DNA of 64,000 nt from Rodentibacter heidelbergensis. Its GTDB lineage: Bacteria > Pseudomonadota > Gammaproteobacteria > Enterobacterales > Pasteurellaceae. Shown piece by piece: positions 39,501 to 47,638 of this stretch. A model generated the notes under the pieces. That model was not told the origin of the DNA. It did not search any database and was given only the letters and a program-made list of their open reading frames with translations. The DNA lies in contig NZ_MLHH01000014.1 of the NCBI RefSeq assembly GCF_002000125.1, forward strand, positions 1 to 64,000, given 5' to 3'. The number at the start of each line of letters is the position of its first letter. Within the stretch, counting starts at the first letter, position 1. Both the position numbers and the translations under genes were made by a program.

Positions 39501-40757
39501 TTATTGTTGTGGCTCAGTGGTTGGTTTGGTTTGCGGAGAAACGCTTTCCGGATGATTGGTTGGATTTTCCGATACCGCTTCCGATTTAGCCGGTTCATTG
39601 AGGGCTTTTTCTGCCTCAATTTCGATTTTTTGCACCTCTGCCGGTACGCGGTTGAGATATTTATCCAACAAGTTCAAACTTTGTAATTGGGTTGGAACAT
39701 CTACATAAACGGATAATTCTGCCAATTCATCAATAGATTTTAAGAAATTTTGGGTGACTTCCGCATCAGTATCAAAATAGCTACGCACCCAAGTTGCCAC
39801 GGCATCCAAAGATTGTTTGTACAGATCATTTTGTTGGCGTGGAACGGCCATAATCGCTAATTGCAAACGCAGACGGATATTTTCACGCAAATAAATATCT
39901 TGATTTGGAGCAAGCAGCTCTTTTTTATCCGCACCTTGTTTTGGGCTGATACGAATAAAATGATTTAGAAAAGAGACCGCACTTTTTTCTGCATTTGCCT
40001 GCCAATCATCTAACGAATCGGACAATTTTTCCGAATTAGGATCATCACCAAAATTCACATTAAGCACCGGCAATTCATCCACCGAATTGGCGAGCTGAGA
40101 AAGGCGTTGCATCACGGCATTTTGATCAATACTGTCAACGGAAAGGAGTTGTTTGAGATCTTGGTTGATGGCAGAACGAACGGCCATCGCCTCCGTGTTG
40201 TTGACTTTGGCTAGTGTCTCATCAGCAAGTTTGAGCAAGGACACCCCGGTATCCACATCGTTGTCTAACACTAATTTGCGCAAGGCATTGTTTAATAAGA
40301 AATCGGCTTCAGAAAATAACCAATCGTTAGGTTGTTGAGCAACCGCTTGTTTGCTGACATAGTCAAGCTGTTGGCGTAGGGTGCTAAAAGCTTGTTCTTT
40401 TGCTGCAAGTTGTTGTTCAAGTTGGGTGATTTTGCTTTGTGTTTCACTGTTGGCTTTTTCAAGCTGAACAAATTGTTCGGTTTGGTTATTGTGGCTGGAA
40501 ACGGTAGCAGTTTGCCCAATCTGTCCTTCAAGTGCGGTCAATTTTTGTTGAATTTCACCCACTTGTTGTTGCCCGAAATAATAACCGGCTGCACCCACAC
40601 CTAAGGCAATTAAAATAGCCAGTAAGCTTAATCCTGTACCACTTTTTTTAACAATAGTTTGAGCGGGTTGGGATGCGATTTCTGCTTGATTTTCAACCGC
40701 ACTTTGTACGCTTTCATCAAGGTTTTCTATCACTTCATTTGATTGATCTTTCGCCAT
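39501..40757 (-). CDS. hemX: HemX protein (heme-operon membrane protein)
   Basis: The 418-residue protein has a short cytosolic N-terminus, one membrane helix at about residues 45-65 (GTGLSLLAILIALGVGAAGYYFG), a Gln-rich coiled coil (TALEGQIGQTATVSSH to TLRQQLDYV) and a periplasmic globular domain, ending in a Pro/Thr/Gln tail. Formerly called a uroporphyrinogen methyltransferase, but the sequence has no methyltransferase motifs. I use the second ATG (40757) because AAGGA is six bases from it. Third gene of the hem operon. Confidence 0.9.
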   Translation of the reverse strand: MAKDQSNEVIENLDESVQSAVENQAEIASQPAQTIVKKSGTGLSLLAILIALGVGAAGYYFGQQQVGEIQQKLTALEGQIGQTATVSSHNNQTEQFVQLEKANSETQSKITQLEQQLAAKEQAFSTLRQQLDYVSKQAVAQQPNDWLFSEADFLLNNALRKLVLDNDVDTGVSLLKLADETLAKVNNTEAMAVRSAINQDLKQLLSVDSIDQNAVMQRLSQLANSVDELPVLNVNFGDDPNSEKLSDSLDDWQANAEKSAVSFLNHFIRISPKQGADKKELLAPNQDIYLRENIRLRLQLAIMAVPRQQNDLYKQSLDAVATWVRSYFDTDAEVTQNFLKSIDELAELSVYVDVPTQLQSLNLLDKYLNRVPAEVQKIEIEAEKALNEPAKSEAVSENPTNHPESVSPQTKPTTEPQQ

Positions 40758-40769
40758 ATTCATTCCTTA

Positions 40770-41519
40770 TTAGGTCATTGAGCTAAGTAATGTGTTCAAC
40801 AAACTTGGGTTGTCCGCCTTTGGAGACAAGGTAACGCTTTGCCAGCCTTGCTGTTGCGCTGCTTCTGCAATACGAGGGCTGACTGTCACTAAGCGGCAAC
40901 TTTTCAGCCAATTTTGCTCATTTTCCGGTACAAATTCAATGAGTGCTTGCAGAATTTCGAGGCTGGTTACCACTAAAGTATCAACACCGGCACGTTTACA
41001 AATACTGGTTTGTTCTTCCTTATTATAGAGGATTGGCACTCTGCGGTAACATTCTAAAATATCAACACTCGCCCCTCGCTGTATTGCTTGTTCGGCAAAA
41101 TATTCCCGTCCCCCGTTGCCACGGAGAATTAAAACCTGTTTTCCGTTGAGCTGTTGCATTTGGGGGAGTGCAAGTAAGGCCTCGCTGTTTTCTTGGCTAA
41201 TTGGGTATCGCACAACCTGTCCGCTTTGACAGGTGAAATACTGTGAGGTTCTTTGTCCGACTGTAAAGTATTGTAAATCTTCACGCCAACAGAAGCCGGT
41301 TTCTTTGAGGGTTTTTACGGAAAAATCGACTGCACTTTGGGAAACGAGGAAGACATAATCGGCAGGGTTGAGTTGATTGAGTTTTTTTGGGAGGTCTTCT
41401 AAATCCCCTCCGCTTTCAAAGGTGAATAAAGGAAGATGCAGTGCCACAATACCCGATTGATTGAGTCGCTCAACCAATTGTTTTCCTCGTTCGTCAGGGC
41501 GGGTGACAAGAACGGCCAT
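40770..41519 (-). CDS. hemD: Uroporphyrinogen-III synthase
   Basis: Closes hydroxymethylbilane to uroporphyrinogen III. HemD sequences are poorly conserved; the 249-residue protein starts with VLVTRPDERGKQLVERLNQ, has the ILRGNGGREYFAEQAIQRGA motif and the DTLVVTSLEILQAL loop typical of the two-domain fold. Its start overlaps the hemC stop by one base. Strong operon context with hemC, hemX and hemY supports the call. Confidence 0.92.
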   Translation of the reverse strand: MAVLVTRPDERGKQLVERLNQSGIVALHLPLFTFESGGDLEDLPKKLNQLNPADYVFLVSQSAVDFSVKTLKETGFCWREDLQYFTVGQRTSQYFTCQSGQVVRYPISQENSEALLALPQMQQLNGKQVLILRGNGGREYFAEQAIQRGASVDILECYRRVPILYNKEEQTSICKRAGVDTLVVTSLEILQALIEFVPENEQNWLKSCRLVTVSPRIAEAAQQQGWQSVTLSPKADNPSLLNTLLSSMT

Positions 41520-42457
41520 TATTGCTTCTCTCCTTGTGAATAAACCTTGCTCAGAATACGATCCGCACCTTGGGCAAGTAGCTGTTCGGCGATTTGTATC
41601 CCCAATTCTTCTGCATTTTTGACCGCACTTTTTCCTTCTGCACGAATAATCGCCGAGCCGTCAAGTTCTCCCACCAAGGCCTGTAAATAAATTTGATTGT
41701 TGTCTAACACCGCATAGCCGCCAATAGGTACTTGGCAACCGCCCTGTAAGCGAGTATTCATTGCCCTTTCAGCCAAGACACAAGCGGTCGTTTCTTCATC
41801 GGCAAGCGGTGCCAGCAAGGATTGAACCTCTAGATCATCGGTGCGACATTCTATTCCCACTGCACCTTGACCGGCTGCCGGTAAAGAAAGGGAGGTTTCA
41901 ATAAAGGAAGCGATGCGTTCTTTCATTCCTAAACGAATTAACCCCGCTGCCGCAAGAATAATGGCATCGTATTCGCCTTTATCTAATTTGCTTAAACGGG
42001 TGCCGACATTGCCTCGTAACGAGCGAATATCTAAATCCGGGCGTAATTGTTTGAGCTGACATTGGCGACGTAAACTTGAAGTGCCAACAATCGCCCCTTG
42101 AGGTAAATCATCCAGTGAAGTATAGCGATTGGAAACAAAGGCATCACGAGGATCTTCCCGTTTGCAGATAACACTTAATCCCAATCCTTCGGGGAATTGC
42201 ATTGGCACATCTTTCATGGAATGTACCGCAATATCCGCCCGTTTTTCCAATAGGGCATTTTCTAACTCTTTGACAAATAGCCCTTTTCCACCAATTTTTG
42301 CCAAAGGCGTATCAAGAATGACATCACCTTTCGTGACCATTGGAACAAGCTCGACAGTCAGTGTAGGATGAAGGGTTTCTAAACGATTTTTAACAAAATT
42401 TGCCTGCCAAAGTGCAAGAGGGCTTTGGCGGGTGGCAATTCTTAAAATAGCTGGCAT
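41519..42457 (-). CDS. hemC: Porphobilinogen deaminase (hydroxymethylbilane synthase)
   Basis: Polymerises four porphobilinogens to hydroxymethylbilane. The 312-residue protein has the N-terminal [17 protein letters not shown], the dipyrromethane cofactor cysteine in [20 protein letters not shown], and the [26 protein letters not shown] signature. First gene of the hem operon, divergent from a small lipoprotein gene across 158 bases that must hold both promoters. Confidence 0.97.
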   Translation of the reverse strand: MPAILRIATRQSPLALWQANFVKNRLETLHPTLTVELVPMVTKGDVILDTPLAKIGGKGLFVKELENALLEKRADIAVHSMKDVPMQFPEGLGLSVICKREDPRDAFVSNRYTSLDDLPQGAIVGTSSLRRQCQLKQLRPDLDIRSLRGNVGTRLSKLDKGEYDAIILAAAGLIRLGMKERIASFIETSLSLPAAGQGAVGIECRTDDLEVQSLLAPLADEETTACVLAERAMNTRLQGGCQVPIGGYAVLDNNQIYLQALVGELDGSAIIRAEGKSAVKNAEELGIQIAEQLLAQGADRILSKVYSQGEKQ

Positions 42458-42621
42458 AGTTGTGTTTATTGGATTGGGTTGCTCTAAAATTCCGCCTATC
42501 CTATCACTGTTGCGGGAAAAAGTCAGTTTTCATTTCATTTTCTCCTTGATATTTCCTACGCTTGCACAATTTGCCATTTCCGCTATGATAAGTCGCTTCA
42601 TTTCTTATCGATTTTATGACA

Positions 42622-43086
42622 ATGAACAAATTCAAACTGATTTTTTTGGGTGTAGCGATGTCAATGCTTTTTGCTTGTAGTACACCGGTGTCGAAAAAAA
42701 CGGCAAAACCCCGTTTCTTAAAAGAGAATATTAGCCAAGCAGAACTCAATAATCCGACCGCTTATAAACGTTATTATTATCGTTGTAAAAATGCTGAAAC
42801 GCAGGACATCGATGATTTAACAACCTACTTTCCGCTTTCAAGAGAAAGCCGTTTAAAAGAGAACTTTGGCATTTATTTTCAGCTAAATGGGGGAAAACCT
42901 ATTCCCTTTGATCATATTGAAAACCGAGCTTTAAATGCGAGAGGGGCGAGATTTGAAGTGATTTATCGCTCTTATCAACCAATTAATGGCTATTTTGTGG
43001 ATTTAGTGGCACGACAAAATGGTTCGACCTATTATAAAAATGCGCAAGGTAGGCAAATCCCTTGGCTGGTGTGTCGAGAAAATTAG
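42622..43086 (+). CDS. Small lipoprotein, unknown function
   Basis: Signal peptide with lipobox (MNKFKLIFLGVAMSMLFAC, cysteine 19), then a basic, Tyr-rich mature domain of about 135 residues. Two further cysteines flank the mature region (YYRCKNAE and WLVCREN) and could form a disulfide. The ATG at 42622 is used; an in-frame ATG at 42616 adds MT. It has its own promoter region, divergent from hemC, and no partner gene. I do not recognise a family beyond a plausible Pasteurellaceae-restricted envelope protein. Confidence 0.7.
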   Translation: MNKFKLIFLGVAMSMLFACSTPVSKKTAKPRFLKENISQAELNNPTAYKRYYYRCKNAETQDIDDLTTYFPLSRESRLKENFGIYFQLNGGKPIPFDHIENRALNARGARFEVIYRSYQPINGYFVDLVARQNGSTYYKNAQGRQIPWLVCREN

Positions 43087-43148
43087 CATTCAGCGTGAGT
43101 TTTCATTGAAGACTTACGCTGAATTTTTTGAAGTAAAAATGAGGCCAC

Positions 43149-43892
43149 TTAGGCTTTTAATTTCGTTATACCCCAGATTTCCTTTTTCTCTTGGTTAAAT
43201 TCCGCACGCACCTGAAAGGCTTTAGCAAGATTGTCTGAATTGAGTACGGTTTGCGTTTCACCATAGGCAATGACCTTGCCTTTATCCAGTAAAATCACCT
43301 CATCACAAAATTTGTAGGCCAGTGATAAATGATGAATGGCTACGACACAGGTCTGTTTCGGGGTGAGGGATTTCAGTTGTTCCATCATGTCGATTTGATA
43401 GTAGGGATCAAGTGGTGCAATGGGTTCATCAGCAAGGAGTAAGGGCGTATTTTTAATACAACAGCGTGCCAGTTGTACCCGTGCTTTTTCACCACCGGAA
43501 AGCTGTTGAAAGGGCTTGTCCAAGAGATTAGAAACAGAAAACTGTGCTGAAACCGACCGCACTTTTTCTTGTTCTTTCGCGCTGTTAAGAGAATGGGGGA
43601 GGCCCAAGGCAATCACTTCATAGACAGAGAGATCCCAATGAATGGCTGTGGTTTGAGCAAGGTAGGCCAGTTGTTCGCTTTTTTGACTTGCCGTCATTTC
43701 ACTTAATTTGCGCTGATTAAGCCAAATTTCCCCCTTTGAGAGAGGTAAAATGCCCGCTATGGTTTTTAACAAGGTGGATTTGCCTGCCCCATTTGCCCCC
43801 ATAATGCCCACTAATTTTCCTTGAGGAATGGTACAGCTGATGCGCGTTAAGCCGTAAGGTTGGCTAACCTTTTCGATATTAATCACGGGCAA
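43149..43892 (-). CDS. ABC transporter ATP-binding protein (FecE/BtuD-like)
   Basis: ATPase of an iron-siderophore/heme/cobalamin-type importer. The 247-residue protein shows Walker A GANGAGKSTLL (about residues 33-43), signature LSGGEKARVQLAR, Walker B PLLLADEPIAPLD and the switch histidine (VVAIHH). It is the third gene of an SBP-permease-ATPase operon and overlaps the permease by 14 bases. A uptake sequence lies at about 43556. Confidence 0.93.
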   Translation of the reverse strand: MPVINIEKVSQPYGLTRISCTIPQGKLVGIMGANGAGKSTLLKTIAGILPLSKGEIWLNQRKLSEMTASQKSEQLAYLAQTTAIHWDLSVYEVIALGLPHSLNSAKEQEKVRSVSAQFSVSNLLDKPFQQLSGGEKARVQLARCCIKNTPLLLADEPIAPLDPYYQIDMMEQLKSLTPKQTCVVAIHHLSLAYKFCDEVILLDKGKVIAYGETQTVLNSDNLAKAFQVRAEFNQEKKEIWGITKLKA

Positions 43893-44868
43893 GCCTCCGT
43901 TGTTGTGTGAGTAAAATCCAAATTAATACAGGGGCACCGATGATAGCGGTAAGCGTGCCGATATAAATCGATGAAAATAGTGGCAGATATTGCACACTGA
44001 GATCGGCGATGAGCAACAATAAAGCCCCCATTAATGCACTGCTTATATAAAGCTGGGAGGGGCGTTTTTTGAGTAATAAACGGGCAAAATGAGGGGCGAT
44101 TAAGCCGATAAAACCGATCGTACCTGTTTGTGGAATGGTTGCGCCCACCAGTAATGCGACACCGAATGAGGTAATAAAAAAGTGCCGTTTAGGATCAATG
44201 CCCATGGTGGCGGCGGTTTCTTCTCCAAAAGTGAGGAAGTCAATATAACGCCGAGTGTAAAACAGGCAAAATGCCCCGAATATGATGATCGGAAGTGAGA
44301 ATAGGAGCGTTTCCATTTTTGCCCATACTAGCGAACCTTGTAGCCAACGATAAAGTTCTGCCAACGCCCACGGGCTTTCCGCATTGGAAAGTAAAAGGGC
44401 GATTGCCGAAGCAAGTAGTGTATTGACGGCTACACCGCTTAAAATCATCACCGTCGTGCCTTGTTTATGCGCAATGAGATAGACCAACGCAAAAGCGGTT
44501 AATGCACCCAATACGCCCCCTAATAGCAACAGACCGGTTGGAAGGGAAAAATAGTAGAGTAAAAAGACGCTGACAGTAGTAGCACCATTGGCACTGCCGA
44601 GCAATCCGGGGCTGGCGAGGGGATTTTGGAACACCGCCTGCATCGCATTGCCGGCTAAAGCTAATGCAGCGCCGGTCAGTACCGCTAAAAATAGTCGGGG
44701 TAGGCGAATATCCCATATTACAAGAGAACGCATATCCGTCATTATCCCTTTTGCATTGTTGAGATGGGAGAAATGATCAAGCTGATAACAAAGTGCCCCG
44801 CTTATCATCAATCCTAAAAGGAGAAAAAGTATTGGGTTAAGGTATTTTTTTACCAAAAGTGCGGTCAT
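43879..44868 (-). CDS. ABC transporter permease, FecCD/BtuC family
   Basis: Membrane domain of a FecCD-family importer with about ten membrane helices; signature blocks include IWDIRLPRLFLAVLTGAALALAG, NPLASPGLLG and GTIGFIGLIAPHFARLL. I use the ATG at 44868, which begins MTALLVKK; there the start codon lies inside an uptake sequence (minus-strand ATGACCGCACTTTT). Only one permease gene exists, so it would act as a homodimer. Middle gene between the binding protein and the ATPase. Confidence 0.93.
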   Translation of the reverse strand: MTALLVKKYLNPILFLLLGLMISGALCYQLDHFSHLNNAKGIMTDMRSLVIWDIRLPRLFLAVLTGAALALAGNAMQAVFQNPLASPGLLGSANGATTVSVFLLYYFSLPTGLLLLGGVLGALTAFALVYLIAHKQGTTVMILSGVAVNTLLASAIALLLSNAESPWALAELYRWLQGSLVWAKMETLLFSLPIIIFGAFCLFYTRRYIDFLTFGEETAATMGIDPKRHFFITSFGVALLVGATIPQTGTIGFIGLIAPHFARLLLKKRPSQLYISSALMGALLLLIADLSVQYLPLFSSIYIGTLTAIIGAPVLIWILLTQQRRLARD

Positions 44869-44907
44869 TTTTCTTTCCATTTATCGGCGAAAGCTCATAG
44901 CTCAGGT

Positions 44908-45699
44908 TTAATTGTCTGTATGCTGTTGTTGATAAATCAGTGCCGCCCCTTGCCATACGCCCTGATCGAAACAGTAAGTGTATTTCATTGGAATACGAAA
45001 GTGCGGTTGGTTTTTAAAAAGTTTTTGTAAAATCGGGTGATTGAGTAACTCAGCCTGCTCGTTATAGCTTTGTTTATCTGAGATTTCAATTAATACCTGA
45101 GGTTGGGCGAGCAATATTTTTTCAAGGGAAAAAGATTGTGTGGTAAGTGGCATGTTTAATGGTGTTAATCCCAGCAAATTAAGCAACGTGGCATATTGTG
45201 GAAAATCGCTTTCCACGATGCCCGTATCTGAAAGCATCAAGGTTTCTGTGAGAGAGGGATTGAGTGTGAAATGTTGCGATTTTAATGTATTCACTAAATC
45301 TACGGAATGGCTTTCATTACCTGTGAGCTTGCCTAATTCCAGCATTAACGCAAAGAGTTCATCAGGGGTTTGTGGGGCATCATTAATCGGGATCACCTTT
45401 GCCCCCAGTTTTTTTAGCGCTTTTACAAGCTCTGGATAGAAGGTTTCATTGATGAGAAAGGTTTTATCTAAATAAGGTAATAAGGCGCTAAGTTGTGGCT
45501 CTAGTGTGGGTTTATCCCTGTTGACCTTATCTAACATCATCAGCGGATTTTTGGAATAAGTGGATTGGGCTGCAATTTGCTCGGGACGGGCGAATTCAGC
45601 CAAGAGCCTGTCGCTGCATAAAGTCAGCGAAACAAACTGCATGCTATAAGCGGAAAAGGAAAGAAAAAGTGCGGTCAAAAAAATAAAAAGTTTAAACAT
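44908..45699 (-). CDS. ABC transporter periplasmic substrate-binding protein (BtuF/FecB-like)
   Basis: Periplasmic binding protein with a signal peptide (MFKLFIFLTALFLSFSAYS) and the helical-backbone binding-protein fold suggested by FVSLTLCSDRLLAEFARPEQIAA, LLPYLDKTFLINETFYPELVKAL and LLNLLGLTPLNM. Such proteins bind heme, ferric siderophores, cobalamin or molybdate; the sequence does not show which. No TonB-dependent receptor or riboswitch is next to it. First gene of the importer operon, divergent from comEA. A weak Shine-Dalgarno precedes the start. Confidence 0.85.
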   Translation of the reverse strand: MFKLFIFLTALFLSFSAYSMQFVSLTLCSDRLLAEFARPEQIAAQSTYSKNPLMMLDKVNRDKPTLEPQLSALLPYLDKTFLINETFYPELVKALKKLGAKVIPINDAPQTPDELFALMLELGKLTGNESHSVDLVNTLKSQHFTLNPSLTETLMLSDTGIVESDFPQYATLLNLLGLTPLNMPLTTQSFSLEKILLAQPQVLIEISDKQSYNEQAELLNHPILQKLFKNQPHFRIPMKYTYCFDQGVWQGAALIYQQQHTDN

Positions 45700-45716
45700 A
45701 GCTGACTAATTTTAAT

Positions 45717-45733
45717 ACCACCTCAACGGTGGT
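45717..45733 (-). other. Leader hairpin of the ABC importer operon
   Basis: ACCACC and GGTGGT (45717-45722, 45728-45733) form a 6-bp stem just upstream of the binding-protein start on the minus strand. It does not match a cobalamin riboswitch; a small control or stabilising hairpin is possible. Confidence 0.35.
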
Positions 45734-45771
45734 TGCTTCATCCCTTCCATTTTTACTTCACAAAAGGTAAA

Positions 45772-45793
45772 TTTTTCGAGTGAGATCGCAAAA
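45772..45793 (+). promoter_or_regulatory. CRP-S-like (Sxy-dependent) competence site upstream of comEA
   Basis: The 22-base site is centred about 100 bases before comEA. Its right half GATCGCAAAA is perfect for the H. influenzae competence CRP site, and the left half TTTTTCGAG keeps the core CGA (consensus TGCGA-N6-TCGCA, here TTCGA-N6-TCGCA). Such sites need both CRP and Sxy. Confidence 0.6.
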
Positions 45794-45882
45794 GCTGGGT
45801 GGGTTTCTTGTTTATTTTCATAGAAATAGAAAAATGTTGAAGTTGATTTTATCAACATTCTCACTATTAACAAGGAAACACT

Positions 45883-46221
45883 ATGAAATTAATGAAAACC
45901 TTAATCAGTTCAGTTATTTTGAGCTGTACTTTATTGAGTGCCAATACATTGGCAAAAGAAAAAGCGGCAGAACCGATGCCGACTCAAATGGCGATGGCTG
46001 AAAATACCTCTTCAACCAATATAGAGGGGAAACTTAATATCAATACGGCAACGGCAAGTGAAATTCAAAAATTCTTAACCGGTATTGGCGCAAAAAAAGC
46101 GGAGGTGATTGTGCAATATCGTGAAAAACACGGTAAGTTCACCAGTGCCGAGCAATTACTTGAAGTTCAAGGCATTGGCAAGGCTACTCTTGAGAAAAAT
46201 CGTGATCGCCTTATCTTTTAA
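45883..46221 (+). CDS. comEA: Competence DNA-binding protein ComEA (ComE1-like)
   Basis: Periplasmic DNA receptor for natural transformation. The 112-residue protein has a signal peptide (to about residue 24), a low-complexity linker (AEPMPTQMAMAENTSSTN) and a C-terminal double helix-hairpin-helix domain, LNINTATASEIQKFLTGIGAKKAEVIVQYREKHGKF then LLEVQGIGKATLEKNRDRL. Size and layout match H. influenzae ComE1. The upstream CRP-S-like site suggests competence regulation. Divergent from the ABC importer operon; a terminator follows. Confidence 0.93.
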   Translation: MKLMKTLISSVILSCTLLSANTLAKEKAAEPMPTQMAMAENTSSTNIEGKLNINTATASEIQKFLTGIGAKKAEVIVQYREKHGKFTSAEQLLEVQGIGKATLEKNRDRLIF

Positions 46222-46235
46222 TGGTTGAAATTGAT

Positions 46236-46260
46236 AAAGGTCGCCATAGGCGACCTTTTG
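46236..46260 (+). terminator. Rho-independent terminator after comEA
   Basis: AAAGGTCGCC (46236-46245) pairs perfectly with GGCGACCTTT (46249-46258) across an ATA loop, ending in TTTTG. It lies between convergent comEA and the protein E homologue. Confidence 0.85.
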
Positions 46261-46273
46261 TATGCTAAATCAA

Positions 46274-46741
46274 TTATTTACTGTAATTGACACAAAGTAT
46301 CTGTGCAGCATGATACAGTGTGGTCTTCGGTGTTAAACGAATACTGTATTTTTCCTGTTTTTTCGGCGCTGCGCGCAATCCCTCACCCCAGAATTCATCA
46401 TAAAAATCCGTGCGTACTTGCGTTAAACGATAGTTTTTACAATTGAGAATTTTATATTGGCGAACGGAACGGGCATAGCGTTTCGCTTCTTTTGGATAAA
46501 CATACAATCCTTGGTCTAAATTGATGACCGCATCAAAATGAACCTCTTGAGGCTCTTCGTTATCAATCCAAATGGAATCCGTATCAATATAATAATTCAC
46601 CTCTTTGACCAAGCGGGCATAGCCTTGGCGATCTTTTGTAGGTGGCGTAAGCTTAACATTTTGGCTTTCAATCGAATGTTGAGGTTGAACGCTACAAGCT
46701 GCAAGCAGTGCGACAGGGAAAATTAACATCAGTTTTTTCAT
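46274..46741 (-). CDS. pe: Surface adhesin protein E homologue (lipoprotein)
   Basis: Signal peptide with lipobox MKKLMLIFPVALLAAC (Cys16), then a mature domain very similar to H. influenzae protein E (HI0178): GYARLVKEVNYYIDTDSIWIDNEEPQ, FDAVINLDQGLYVYP, KRYARSVRQYKILNC and TQVRTDFYDEFWGEGLRAAPKKQ all align. Protein E is an outer-membrane lipoprotein that binds vitronectin, laminin, plasminogen and hemin. This copy is 155 residues and ends shortly after CVNYSK, slightly shorter than the 160-residue H. influenzae form. As in H. influenzae, pflA is the neighbour. Confidence 0.9.
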   Translation of the reverse strand: MKKLMLIFPVALLAACSVQPQHSIESQNVKLTPPTKDRQGYARLVKEVNYYIDTDSIWIDNEEPQEVHFDAVINLDQGLYVYPKEAKRYARSVRQYKILNCKNYRLTQVRTDFYDEFWGEGLRAAPKKQEKYSIRLTPKTTLYHAAQILCVNYSK

Positions 46742-46770
46742 TATTTACTCCTTAGACGAAACCGATAACG

Positions 46771-47511
46771 CTAGAATTTCACGGTATGTCCGTAGCCTTC
46801 CAAAATGGATTTGATATGTTCTAATGATTCTCGTGTTGGGGGCATCACGTCTTCCAGTTCATAATCAAAGCCAAGGGTTTTCCATTTATGTGCGCCAAGG
46901 CGGTGATAAGGCAGCAATTCGACTTTTTCGATATTTTCCATGCCTTCAATAAATTGGCCAAGTAAGTGAACGTCATGATCATTATCCGTATAACCGGGCA
47001 CGACCACATAGCGAATCCACGTTCTTTGATGACGTTTTTGTAGGTATTTGGCAAATTCCAATGTGCGTTTATTGGGCACGCCGATCAAATTTTGGTGCAC
47101 TTGATCATTTAATTCTTTTAGATCAAGTAACACGAGATCGGTCACATCGAGCAATTCATCAATAATATGATCGTAGTGACGGACAAAACCATTGGTATCA
47201 AGGCAAGTATTAATCCCTTCTTTTTTACAAGCACGGAACCAATCACGCACAAATTCCGCTTGAAGAATGGCTTCACCCCCCGATGCTGTCACGCCACCTC
47301 CGGTAGCATTCATAAAATGGCGATAACTCACCACTTCTTTCATTAATTCTTCAACACTAATTTCTCTGCCACCGTCTAAATCCCAGGTATCACGGTTATG
47401 GCAGTATTTGCAACGCATTAAACAGCCTTGCATAAATAAAATGAAACGAATACCCGGCCCATCAACCGTACCGCAGGATTCAAAGGAATGAATTTTTCCT
47501 AAAACAGACAT
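46771..47511 (-). CDS. pflA: Pyruvate formate-lyase activating enzyme
   Basis: Radical SAM protein that installs the glycyl radical in PflB. The CxxxCxxC iron-sulfur motif is seen in [18 protein letters not shown] near residue 30, and [11 protein letters not shown] plus [13 protein letters not shown] follow the family pattern. I use the ATG at 47511 ([10 protein letters not shown]); an upstream TTG frame is less likely. It is downstream of pflB, with a terminator-like hairpin between, so it may be transcribed partly from its own promoter. Confidence 0.96.
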   Translation of the reverse strand: MSVLGKIHSFESCGTVDGPGIRFILFMQGCLMRCKYCHNRDTWDLDGGREISVEELMKEVVSYRHFMNATGGGVTASGGEAILQAEFVRDWFRACKKEGINTCLDTNGFVRHYDHIIDELLDVTDLVLLDLKELNDQVHQNLIGVPNKRTLEFAKYLQKRHQRTWIRYVVVPGYTDNDHDVHLLGQFIEGMENIEKVELLPYHRLGAHKWKTLGFDYELEDVMPPTRESLEHIKSILEGYGHTVKF

Positions 47512-47564
47512 AATCAACTCGCAATCAAATAAGATAGCTCAATTTTATCAGAATATGACAACAT

Positions 47565-47595
47565 AAAAAATGAGCCTGAATAAAATCAGGCCCAT
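47565..47595 (-). terminator. Terminator-like hairpin between pflB and pflA
   Basis: On the minus strand ATGGGCCTGA pairs with TCAGGCTCAT (47586-47595 with 47570-47579, one wobble) and runs into TTTTTT. It would reduce read-through from pflB into pflA. Confidence 0.75.
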
Positions 47596-47638
47596 CATTG
47601 TGATTGCCGCTAAAGAGCGGTCAATTTTTTTAATGTTT

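Noticed and set aside
45700-45882. Cobalamin riboswitch ahead of the ABC importer
   Set aside because: The region is too short and lacks the conserved B12 box; only a 6-bp hairpin and the CRP-S-like site are visible.
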